DNA from: Coemansia sp. RSA 1804
Taxonomy: Eukaryota; Kickxellomycota; Kickxellomycetes; Kickxellales; Kickxellaceae
Length of the DNA stretch: 30,289 nt
Direction of reading: 5' to 3'
NCBI GenBank assembly: GCA_027578815.1
Contig: JANBTH010000120.1
Location: forward strand, 3,226 to 33,514
Part shown: one piece after another, positions 19,160-27,686 of the stretch
Position numbering within the stretch: the stretch's first letter is position 1
How the letters are laid out: every line of letters begins with the position of its first letter
Made by a program: the position numbers and the translations under genes
Notes under the pieces: model-generated
What the model saw: the letters and a program-made list of their open reading frames with translations, nothing else
The model's database searches: none
Told to the model about the DNA's origin: nothing

Positions 19160-22100
19160 CTACTCCAGTTTCATAAAGACCATGTAGTAAGCGTGGACAA
19201 TCGGAACATGGATACCAGGATCAGTGCTGCCGACAATACACTTTTCGTCAACGAAGCTCTCGCGACTCACAACGTCGTCGCGCTTGCGAGAATGGCCGTT
19301 TTCAACAACGACGATAAACTCCTTGAGTCTGAGACGAATGTTCCCAACAGCGCGCTGCACATCTTCCAGCACAAGCATGCCAAGGGGCCACAGCTTGCCG
19401 TGCTCATCGCGTATATCCTGGACACCCAGAACAAAAAATCCTGAGGGGCAGAGGCGACGGCTGGCGTCGTGTGTAATCTGAACCAGCAGCCGGCGATATG
19501 GTTCCACATGCTTACGCGCGAACCGTGTGTTAGGTATATGGGGCACAGCAATAAGCGCTAGTGATGTCTCGATGGCTGGGAGCCGTGGCTGCATGGACAT
19601 CATCTTGAGATAGTGTGCCGTGTCTGTGCTGTCCTCGCCCAGCTCCGATACTAGTCCAAGACTCAACAGCTGCTGGCGGTTCTCTTGGATCTGACGCTGT
19701 CGCAGGCGCTCGTATTCGCCCGCACGAGTGCCATTGTCAGGGAATTCGTTCTCTGACAGATGCTGTGACTCTTTAGCTGTTTCCATATCGTCAGCCGCAT
19801 TTAGCCCCGATTCAGTGCGGGCTTGTTTGTCGATTTCCAAATCAGCAGTATCGCGCTGCGCTGTTGCCGGATGGACAAGATCTACCTCAATGTGTTCCCA
19901 GTTTGACCCGTCTCGGCCAAAGCGCTCGACCATCCGCGACATGCACATATGCGGAAAGGAGTGTGCTGGATGTCGCCCAAACGTCCATACACTTCCCATC
20001 ACCACGCTTTTGCGCGCAATAGGCGACTGCGGTACTTCTCTCAGCTGCCTGCCAACCACACGAGCACAAAAGTCCTTGTCAACAGCAGAAGAGTTGCTGG
20101 AAGCATCACTCTCTGTCGACTGTTCTGCCTCTGCACGGTGAAAGCCAAGACATTTGTCCTCGACGTACTGACAGTCGGCTAAATACATCATATCAATCTG
20201 CTCCTTGGGAACCTTCCGGAGAGTCGCAATGAATTCGTGAGTGAACATTAGGAAATCAAACTGCACGCACAGGTACGTCCCAAGGCCAAATGCCTGACAG
20301 TAGCGCTGTCGCTTGATAATAAGCTCATCCAGCTCAAACCCATTGTTGATGTAGTTGCGGATCAGCTGATAGCTGACGGGAATATAAAAGCACTCTGCAC
20401 GGTTGTCGCCGATTCCAAGTGTCAGATGCCGCCCAGTCTTCAAAAGCCGCCAACTGCTCTCAATCACCTTTTCCATTTCCTTCTGGAACTCGTCGGGCCC
20501 AGGAAAACGGCTGAGATCGCCATCAATGTTGGTGCTGTACAGCACACAGTCCTTGTACGGCGGATGTGATAGAATATGGTCGAAACTTTCAGGCTCTGCA
20601 AAGTAGTTTGCACCTGGCCAGGTCCCAGAGCAGAGATTGCGCGCATCACCGTGCATGATTACTGGCCGAAACTCAACGCTCATGTTTAGCTCCGGCAGGA
20701 TTGTAAACGAGCAGTTGCGCTGTGACAAAGAAACTGCCGACGGATTGATATCGACGCCCACGCATTTGCGGCTCAGCAGAAAGCTCTCAATAGCATCGGT
20801 TCCGCGGCCTAAGAAGTTTGACAGAACACGTTCGCCACGCTGCGTGTATCGCAGCAGCGCCCGACGCACTGTTTGCGGCAGCCAAGTGCCATGATAGTCA
20901 GTTCCTGAGTGCGACCCCCAGCGCGGTGCCCGCCCAGGAATGTCAAAGTACGTACTATCTACTCTAAGCGTGAACAGCATGCTGTCTGTTGGTCCATACG
21001 AGCCCAGCCGTCCCATGGGCTGCTGGCTCACCGGTGGCAGCCCCACACGATTCGAAGCAACACAGGTCTCCCGAGTAAAATAGATGCTTTGCGCATAGTC
21101 CTCGACTAACGCACCTTGGGCTTGTTCTTTTGCACCACTACCGCCGCCAAAGGGGTTTAGAGCCACAACCTCTAGTTGCTCAGATTCGTCAGCATCTTCC
21201 GCATACAGATCATCTTGCTGGTACAGCTGCTTGGTTTCTGGCTGAGCGCCTTGTACTTCATCCTCAAGCCCGTTTGCAACATTAAAGCACCGTTCGCACA
21301 TGACAACGCTGCCATAGCCTTTGCGCCAACGGCGGGACTGACTGCTGTGGCAATAATGGCAGCTTTGCACCTGCCGGTTCTTCCTCTTCTGAGTACGCAC
21401 AAGAGCTGACTCCGATTCCGACTGTCCATCCGTTGTGCGTGCAAACGTGCGAGCTGAACCTTGCGAAACATGCTCACGGAAGCACCGCTTTTTGTGCGGA
21501 TGCGTTGCCAAGGCGTCGCTGGACTCGTAGCATGCCAGACATATGTTGAACTGATGCAATGCCTCAGACGGGCATTCAAGACACACCATCCACATTAGAT
21601 CGTCGGTCAATTCGTGCCTGCAGTTTGCACACTTGGGAACTGCCGCTATTCTCCCCTCAATGCCGTTGGATTTCAGACGACTATTGCTAGTGTTGCGGTC
21701 GCCATGCTCCAAAAGGCCCGCTGCGGTGCTAAGGTGTTTGGAACACCAGAACATGCGTCCGCTTTCGAAGAACGACCTTGACTTTCCAGTGCACGCCACA
21801 TGGTACGACTTTTGGCACCGGCCATGGAAGCATCCAACCGTTGCGCCACGTTTCTTACACACTGCACATTTGATTGTCCGTGCGCGGCGCAGAGCTGCTG
21901 CCACATTGTACCATTGTCCGCCTTCAGAAAGTAGAACCTCGGGTGAGTATTTTGCACAGGATACATGGGCCCAAAACCGCTGCCTCTTGATCTTGCCACT
22001 ATCATGGGTGGTTGTCAACACAAGTGGCCGGTTCTCTATAAACCCGTCAAGCAGACCGCCCGTATCTGGGTCTTCCTCTAAACAAAAGGCGCAGCGGGGT

Positions 22101-25100
22101 GTGGTGTTCCGAGACTGCGAGTCGTTGATTTTTGTGTCAGTCTGGCCGTCTCTAACAGTGCTATTGTTATAAGACATCTCGTCATTCTCACTGTCTTGTC
22201 TGGCGTCGCTGATGTCGTCCATGACGCTAATCGTCCGTGCACGACGAGACTGTCCAATTGCACGTCCAAGCACTGCGGCCTTTGTTAACGCATTGGTGGC
22301 TGTTATCGTTCCATGAAGTCCTACTGCAAGCTTTGTCCACAGGCTGCTGCTCTCTTGATCGCTTGGCTTGTAGCTGTTGTCGAATGTGTCAGGCTTGTAC
22401 ACGGCGATCAGCCCCGATACTGTATCTACCAAGTGTGCACATGGATCAGAACTCTGATCCTGGCGCTGACACTTTGCAAGCGTCTGAGTCGTGAAATCGA
22501 CAATACTCTCGATGTCCCCTACTGCTGAGCGCGCAAACGACAGCTGTGGATGCGGATGGTCGGTTGGAAAGGCCTTTGAAAAGCACACGAGACACAGATC
22601 AAAGCTCTCGTAGTCGTACCCGTCGCTTGGCTTCTCGCAGTCCATGCAGTAGTATCTGAATGTCCTGATCACAATATTGCATTGGTTGCAGTATACAAAC
22701 CATGTTGGCGAGTCGTCCACAGCAACACCTGCGCCATTTGCCCCAGCATTAGAGATGCTAGCTTGATGGATATCCAAGAAGCCGCCAAACTGTAGCCGAG
22801 TCACCAGCGGAATGGAGTCTGCTGTATCAGAGTCCTCATCAATAAGAAGTTGAAGCAATGGCATATCCTCAGGATCACTACTATCGTTATCTCCGGATGC
22901 GGCTCCACCACTGTTCTTTTGCTTGCTTTGGGACCTAAGCGAGTCTGCACGATCGATAATGTACTCGAGGCTCTCTGCTAAATGCACAAGCGACGCTGGC
23001 GTTCCCTGCTTCCGCTTGCGTCGTTCTGCACGTGCCTTCTCGCGCTTTCTACGCAGCGCAATGCGAGACTCTCTCTCCAGCTTCTCCAGCCGCCCATCTC
23101 CCTCTATTGTGTTGCAAAGCACTCGGATTCGATCTGAATTCACGGGGATCCATTGGTTATACTCGTCTGAATGTCCATCGTAGCACACCCTGATGCTGCC
23201 GTGCTTGTTGTCTATAATGGTGCAGTCCTGCCACTGCTTATCATGGCCCCGCACTCGTATCTTGTCACCCACTTTGAGAAACACATTATAGTCTTTTGTC
23301 GACATGTGTTCCTTGGGAAGTTGAAACACACCAGTGTCCTCTGGATGACACTGCTCGTAAGCCGCCTTATCGCTCATGCATGCCTTGAGAGCAAGACGTA
23401 GCGATAGCGGAGTGGCCTTTACATCTGGTCCGGGTGGCCGTCCAAGGCGTTTGACAGGCTTGGATTCCTTGGCTGCATCTTCAACTATACTGGTTGTATC
23501 TTCACGCAAACTGCTTGCACAGTCGGCAGAAACATCATTCAAGGTACCGCTGCCATCAGCAAGTGGTGTGCTACTGGTATCATCTGGTTGTACCTTTGGA
23601 AGCATGATCCGCTGCGTATTCATCTCCACCCACTCATCCCAGACAGAAGGAAACCCAACATAGTGAATCCGCAGCCGAAACGACTTGATATCCTTAATCT
23701 TTGCTTTCCACCACAGCTTGTTGCGGTCCCTGGCCGCAATTTCCATGCCTATTCTGTAGATATGAGAATAGTCTTTGACCCTCAGAAGCTGGGGTGCCGC
23801 TTCGTAGTCTGGGTCCACGGATATTGGCTCAACAGTATTGTCGGTATATTCCGATTCTTCCAGGTTGGTGGCTGTGCTAGTATCCTCATTTTGTTTGGCA
23901 CCATCTGTGGTTGGAATGTTATCGGTAAGCTTGAACAAATGCCCACTGGCCGGAGCTTTTCTCATTTGCATCCGTTTTTGCTGCCTCATTCTCTCCTTCT
24001 CGGCTCTTTCGAGCTCAAGGCCATCTATGTAGGCGTTGTATTCATCAACCAGCACCGCACAGGCCCGACGAGCATTTTCCTCCGTCTCAACGCTTTGCGC
24101 AATGATATCGTCTCTGGCGCTTGTTGCATCGGCAGAAGCACGCATGCGCTTGCTTCCAGCAGGGATCCACTCGTTGTGGGAGTGCGGCCATCCGTTGTAC
24201 TTTATGAGGAACTTTTTGTTTGCATATGATATCACCCGTCCTGTGTACCATGTGCGGTTGGCATTTAACACATCAACGAGTTGGCCTGGATAGTAGCCAT
24301 GGTGGTCTTTCATGATGCCGCCGGTTGACTCGCTGTGCGTAAGGCATTTTATAGTCCGTCTGGTGAAGAACGCACCTGTTGTCACATAGGGCCCGCGAGT
24401 AAGATCCCAGATTGCGTTTCCTCTTGAGCTCTCGTCGTCAGCGGTCTCGGCAGCTCCTGAACGCACTCCATTGCCGTTCTCTCCTGTTGTGGTCATTGAG
24501 GAATCAGGGCCGCGGCGTCTGGTGCCGTCTAAATGGCCGTCAGAGTCAGAGTCAAAGGCGGCATCAAGACGCGGCCGCTTGGCGTAAGGATTGTTTGCGC
24601 TCGAGAGGACTCGTATCTCAGATATGCGCATATCTTTGGGCACTTGGGGTGCGACAACAATGACGTTGGCAGTTGCTTTATACGCAGAGGAATCCACTAA
24701 CTCTTCTGTCTTAATGTCATTGACAACCACGGGGTTGTCTGCCTTTTGTCGCGGTCGTGCCGGTCTGCGCTTAGTATGCCCAGCTCTTCTGCGGTTGTTG
24801 CTGCCTTTAGGTCGACCACGCGGATGACACTGTGAGACTTTGTCGAGGTTAATAACACTGACAGTCGGAGGCGCATCTGGAATGCTGGGACGTGTACCCA
24901 GAGCTTGGTCTACTGCAGCTTGAAGGTCAAAGCTGGCCAGGTCAATATCGTCTACGTGGCTCTCCCAGTCTTTCAGTATACTTTGGGCCTGGCGAGAATC
25001 GTCGGTCTCAACACCCTGCGGCTTATTCTTGTACAGCAAGCGGCGTGAATCAATGGCAACCCATTCATTGTAGCCGTGGTCCCATAGTGGATAATGGACT

Positions 25101-25624
25101 AGCACCTTCCCCAAGGTTACAGCCAGGGCAATAGCTGTGTACCATTTCTTATCTAAATCCAAAATCTTGACGCGATCGCCAGCAGAGATGCCTGCGCATA
25201 TAGTGTCCGGATCGGATGGGTTGTTATTCACAATACCTAACTGCCGCAGCGTAGCGCGAGTTAGGAACGCACCAGTGGTAACAAGATCGTCGGATACATG
25301 TGGTTTTGGCTGAGACTCGCGGGAAGCACTAGGATCCAGCTGTCCCAAAGTACCATTCTGTCGCTTGCTAATACTAGGGATCTTGTTTACTGGGACAAGA
25401 GGAGTTACGGCATCTAGATTACTTATAGACGATGGCGGTGGTTTGGTATTATCCGCACAGCCATCAACATCGCTCAAAGAGTCGGGGTCATCGGACAAGA
25501 TCGATTCCAGACTTGTCAAAGAACCAGCGGAATCAAAATCCAGATCCTCAATTGGAGAAGCACAGTGATCGCAGTAGATACCCTTGCACTCTAGATCGGT
25601 ACAAACAATGCCGCCGCTACTCAT
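19160..25624 (-). CDS. Chromatin-reader / DNA methyltransferase-like fusion protein
   Basis: A single exon encodes 2154 residues from the first ATG (MSSGGIVCTD). Four Tudor-knot/chromobarrel-like modules lie at about 146-200, 444-500, 622-680 and 782-840, each with a WY/WW/WQ strand and a (Y/W)(N/D)(E/Q)W(I/V) strand (GYNEWVAIDS, SHNEWIPAGS, VWDEWVEMNT, EYNQWIPVNS). AT-hook-like RGRPKG (about 266) and LGRPPG (about 725) and a basic NLS-like stretch near 855-875 follow. Then come a ZZ-type finger (975-1030), an extended PHD finger (1178-1296), a second ZZ-like finger (1332-1383) and a GATA-like CX2C...CX2C finger (about 1417-1453). A Rossmann methyltransferase spans about 1570-1800: motif I FLGRGTDAI (1604-1612), acidic VGVDINP (Asp1625), HGDARN, motif IV SHPPY (1686-1690). 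It resembles bacterial N6-adenine/N4-cytosine DNA methylases. A degenerate second methyltransferase half ends the protein. DNA substrate is inferred; a tRNA guanine-N2 methylase relative is the main alternative. Confidence 0.9.
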   Translation of the reverse strand: MSSGGIVCTDLECKGIYCDHCASPIEDLDFDSAGSLTSLESILSDDPDSLSDVDGCADNTKPPPSSISNLDAVTPLVPVNKIPSISKRQNGTLGQLDPSASRESQPKPHVSDDLVTTGAFLTRATLRQLGIVNNNPSDPDTICAGISAGDRVKILDLDKKWYTAIALAVTLGKVLVHYPLWDHGYNEWVAIDSRRLLYKNKPQGVETDDSRQAQSILKDWESHVDDIDLASFDLQAAVDQALGTRPSIPDAPPTVSVINLDKVSQCHPRGRPKGSNNRRRAGHTKRRPARPRQKADNPVVVNDIKTEELVDSSAYKATANVIVVAPQVPKDMRISEIRVLSSANNPYAKRPRLDAAFDSDSDGHLDGTRRRGPDSSMTTTGENGNGVRSGAAETADDESSRGNAIWDLTRGPYVTTGAFFTRRTIKCLTHSESTGGIMKDHHGYYPGQLVDVLNANRTWYTGRVISYANKKFLIKYNGWPHSHNEWIPAGSKRMRASADATSARDDIIAQSVETEENARRACAVLVDEYNAYIDGLELERAEKERMRQQKRMQMRKAPASGHLFKLTDNIPTTDGAKQNEDTSTATNLEESEYTDNTVEPISVDPDYEAAPQLLRVKDYSHIYRIGMEIAARDRNKLWWKAKIKDIKSFRLRIHYVGFPSVWDEWVEMNTQRIMLPKVQPDDTSSTPLADGSGTLNDVSADCASSLREDTTSIVEDAAKESKPVKRLGRPPGPDVKATPLSLRLALKACMSDKAAYEQCHPEDTGVFQLPKEHMSTKDYNVFLKVGDKIRVRGHDKQWQDCTIIDNKHGSIRVCYDGHSDEYNQWIPVNSDRIRVLCNTIEGDGRLEKLERESRIALRRKREKARAERRKRKQGTPASLVHLAESLEYIIDRADSLRSQSKQKNSGGAASGDNDSSDPEDMPLLQLLIDEDSDTADSIPLVTRLQFGGFLDIHQASISNAGANGAGVAVDDSPTWFVYCNQCNIVIRTFRYYCMDCEKPSDGYDYESFDLCLVCFSKAFPTDHPHPQLSFARSAVGDIESIVDFTTQTLAKCQRQDQSSDPCAHLVDTVSGLIAVYKPDTFDNSYKPSDQESSSLWTKLAVGLHGTITATNALTKAAVLGRAIGQSRRARTISVMDDISDARQDSENDEMSYNNSTVRDGQTDTKINDSQSRNTTPRCAFCLEEDPDTGGLLDGFIENRPLVLTTTHDSGKIKRQRFWAHVSCAKYSPEVLLSEGGQWYNVAAALRRARTIKCAVCKKRGATVGCFHGRCQKSYHVACTGKSRSFFESGRMFWCSKHLSTAAGLLEHGDRNTSNSRLKSNGIEGRIAAVPKCANCRHELTDDLMWMVCLECPSEALHQFNICLACYESSDALATHPHKKRCFREHVSQGSARTFARTTDGQSESESALVRTQKRKNRQVQSCHYCHSSQSRRWRKGYGSVVMCERCFNVANGLEDEVQGAQPETKQLYQQDDLYAEDADESEQLEVVALNPFGGGSGAKEQAQGALVEDYAQSIYFTRETCVASNRVGLPPVSQQPMGRLGSYGPTDSMLFTLRVDSTYFDIPGRAPRWGSHSGTDYHGTWLPQTVRRALLRYTQRGERVLSNFLGRGTDAIESFLLSRKCVGVDINPSAVSLSQRNCSFTILPELNMSVEFRPVIMHGDARNLCSGTWPGANYFAEPESFDHILSHPPYKDCVLYSTNIDGDLSRFPGPDEFQKEMEKVIESSWRLLKTGRHLTLGIGDNRAECFYIPVSYQLIRNYINNGFELDELIIKRQRYCQAFGLGTYLCVQFDFLMFTHEFIATLRKVPKEQIDMMYLADCQYVEDKCLGFHRAEAEQSTESDASSNSSAVDKDFCARVVGRQLREVPQSPIARKSVVMGSVWTFGRHPAHSFPHMCMSRMVERFGRDGSNWEHIEVDLVHPATAQRDTADLEIDKQARTESGLNAADDMETAKESQHLSENEFPDNGTRAGEYERLRQRQIQENRQQLLSLGLVSELGEDSTDTAHYLKMMSMQPRLPAIETSLALIAVPHIPNTRFARKHVEPYRRLLVQITHDASRRLCPSGFFVLGVQDIRDEHGKLWPLGMLVLEDVQRAVGNIRLRLKEFIVVVENGHSRKRDDVVSRESFVDEKCIVGSTDPGIHVPIVHAYYMVFMKLE

Positions 25625-26586
25625 CGCTTGGCAATGTGGTGGGGAGGAGGATAAAAAAAGCAAAATATGGTCCCTGCCTTGGACCTAATATTTGGAGGGT
25701 TTATAGAAGGGAACAGAAGAGAAAACTCACCTTTTCCACAAGAAAAAGACCAAATAATACCAACACAATTAAGCCGTGAAGAAAAGAGTACGATATTACA
25801 AAATCAGAGTATGAGCTGAACAAAACTCCACAATCTCACAAACCCTAATGCGGACTGGCAAGTAATGGTCAGCGAGCAACAACACAAACTTTTTCTATTC
25901 AGATATCCGTGTCACAATGATAACTTTTTTCCCGTCTGCGTGCTTCCCAAATGTGGCTTGTGAACGAGACAGTGAGCATGCAGAATGGGAAAAAGGAAGA
26001 AGCTGCAGTGTTTGCGAGTGTGGCAGATCCAAGAATAGAGCCAGTGAATACAGATCACTTGGCTCCTTGGGGTCTTTGTTCACGTGAATCCACAGTTCCA
26101 CGATAAAAACGAGGGACTAGATTTGCACCAGGGTAACGAAAGTAGACGAACAAAAAACCTGCTTTTATTACAGCACAAAATAGTAAAATTAAAAACGCCC
26201 TTCATATACTGGAAGTACAGAGGCAATACACTCTTTATTTGCCGTAAAAGTAAAACTTTATAAAAATGATAAACCCTTGTTAAGTTTAAATGGCTTTATC
26301 TGATAGACAAGGCTAAGGCTGAAAAGAGGAAATATACACTAATAAACATGAAATAAACAGCATAAATTCAGGACTTGGTTGCGGTTGCAATTGCGGTTTC
26401 TGGCGAGAAAATATCGCTTTCTCCATCCATCTCCCCCCTGTAGCGTGGTTGCTTGTATACGGCACATGAGAAACGTAAGCCCAGCTTTGTTCCTGACCTA
26501 ATGGCAAGTCGTATGATACTCTTCCTTGCACTGAGAAAAAGAAGAGGAAAAAACATGTTATATGTCTCTTTCTTGTGATACGCAGT

Positions 26587-26670
26587 TTAGCCGATGGTTG
26601 CAACTTTGACAAGCGTTCCGGCCGTGATGGCCACGACCGATATGGTGACAACAAACAGCACAACAATCAT
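26587..26670 (-). CDS. Candidate 27-residue hydrophobic micro-ORF
   Basis: ATG to TAA encodes a peptide that is almost a single transmembrane segment (begins MIVVLFVVTISVVAITAG, ends VKVATIG). Immediately downstream on the same strand, after a TTTTTCTCAG acceptor-like site, a second frame (to 26368) ends in a polar tail containing YKQPRYRGEMDGESDIFSPE. No clean donor joins them in phase, and no upstream exon with a start codon was found. It is not a family I recognise. It may be a small membrane protein with an unresolved gene model, or chance. Confidence 0.15.
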   Translation of the reverse strand: MIVVLFVVTISVVAITAGTLVKVATIG

Positions 26671-27212
26671 TATCGTTAGATAGCTCTAGTCAGCGAGAGA
26701 ATAAAAGGGAGAAAAGTATAGAAAATAATAAATAAAAATAAATAAATGTTTGCTTGAGAAGAAAAGTAGAATAGAGAAGGAAGGAAAGTAATAAAAATTT
26801 TGGTTCCTGTGAAACTTTAGTCTTGTCCTTTTTTATTCCGCTTTTTTTCCACACTCTTCTGCAACGGCAGCGTGACCTGACCCAACCACACAGCAACAGT
26901 AAAAAAATAGTCTTTGTCTCAAAACGACGTAATGGCCAAGAGTTTGGGGAGAAGGTGAGAAAGAAACTCTGGTCCTTGTCTTCTCTTCCGAATCCTCTAC
27001 AAAAACATTGAGCTACGGACACAAGGTCTTTTTGGGAATAAGAAAATTCGACGCCAGCAAAAGAGAAGGGATATATGAACAAATTGTAGAAAGACCACTA
27101 TAGCATCTATTGTTATTCCATGGAGGGGGTGTCTCAATAACAACAGACTATATGTCCAAGACCATTAAATGTTCATAAAGAAAAGGTCTTTCTAAGCTCA
27201 AAAACCTCCCCC

Positions 27213-27236
27213 ACTCACTCACTCACTCACTCACTC
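27213..27236. repeat. (ACTC)6 microsatellite
   Basis: Six exact ACTC units lie about 450 bases upstream of the CDC37 start codon. Confidence 0.95.
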
Positions 27237-27642
27237 GTCTGATGCAGCATCACCTCATTTCTTCTGCAAGCCAAGACTTGAGAAACACAGAAAATCAGAT
27301 AAAGCGAAGCCGCAATGGTCTCTCGTTCATTCGGTCTGTGGGATAGACTGGCTCAAGCGGCAGCAGATCCAAACAATATGCTACAAACGGATAAAAGAGA
27401 CGGTTCACATAGTCTCGGATATGCTCTGTTTAGCTAGAGTCTTAGCATTTATTCAAAAGCTTGTGGCCCAGCTAACCAAAAAAATACGATGCATGCAGCA
27501 GGCAGGGTTCACAATTCGGCTCCATCCCCTACTCCTGCTTGCGTCAATCAATGATGGTCAACGCATGAGAGAAAAACAAACCTACGAGACTCGATTTTCG
27601 CTTCTTTGTTTTCCAGCCGTTTGCTGTGATTGCTTACTTACA

Positions 27643-27685
27643 ACTAATAATTTTTCTTTTACCCATCACATTGACTCCATCGCAG
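27643..27685 (+). other. 3' end of a probable CDC37 5'-leader intron
   Basis: An ACTAAT branch-site match (27643-27648) is followed by a pyrimidine-rich tract and CATCGCAG ending at 27685, one base before the ATG. This spacing and order are those of an intron end. The donor is not identified. Confidence 0.5.
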
Positions 27686-27686
27686 A

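Larger units (their letters stand above)
25625..27686. other. Divergent intergenic region between the fusion gene and CDC37
   Basis: About 2 kb between two divergent start codons, with no gene I can firmly support. Near the fusion gene the minus strand is CT-rich (its leader). A CACGTG palindrome lies near 26082. Around 26250-26340 the sequence is very AT-rich. A tiny hydrophobic open frame at 26587-26670 is listed separately. The CDC37 side holds an (ACTC)6 repeat and a likely 5'-leader intron ending at 27685. Confidence 0.5.

Noticed and set aside
25625..25663. Upstream extension of the fusion protein by 13 residues
   Set aside because: The extension would begin at a TTG codon; the first ATG is at 25624.
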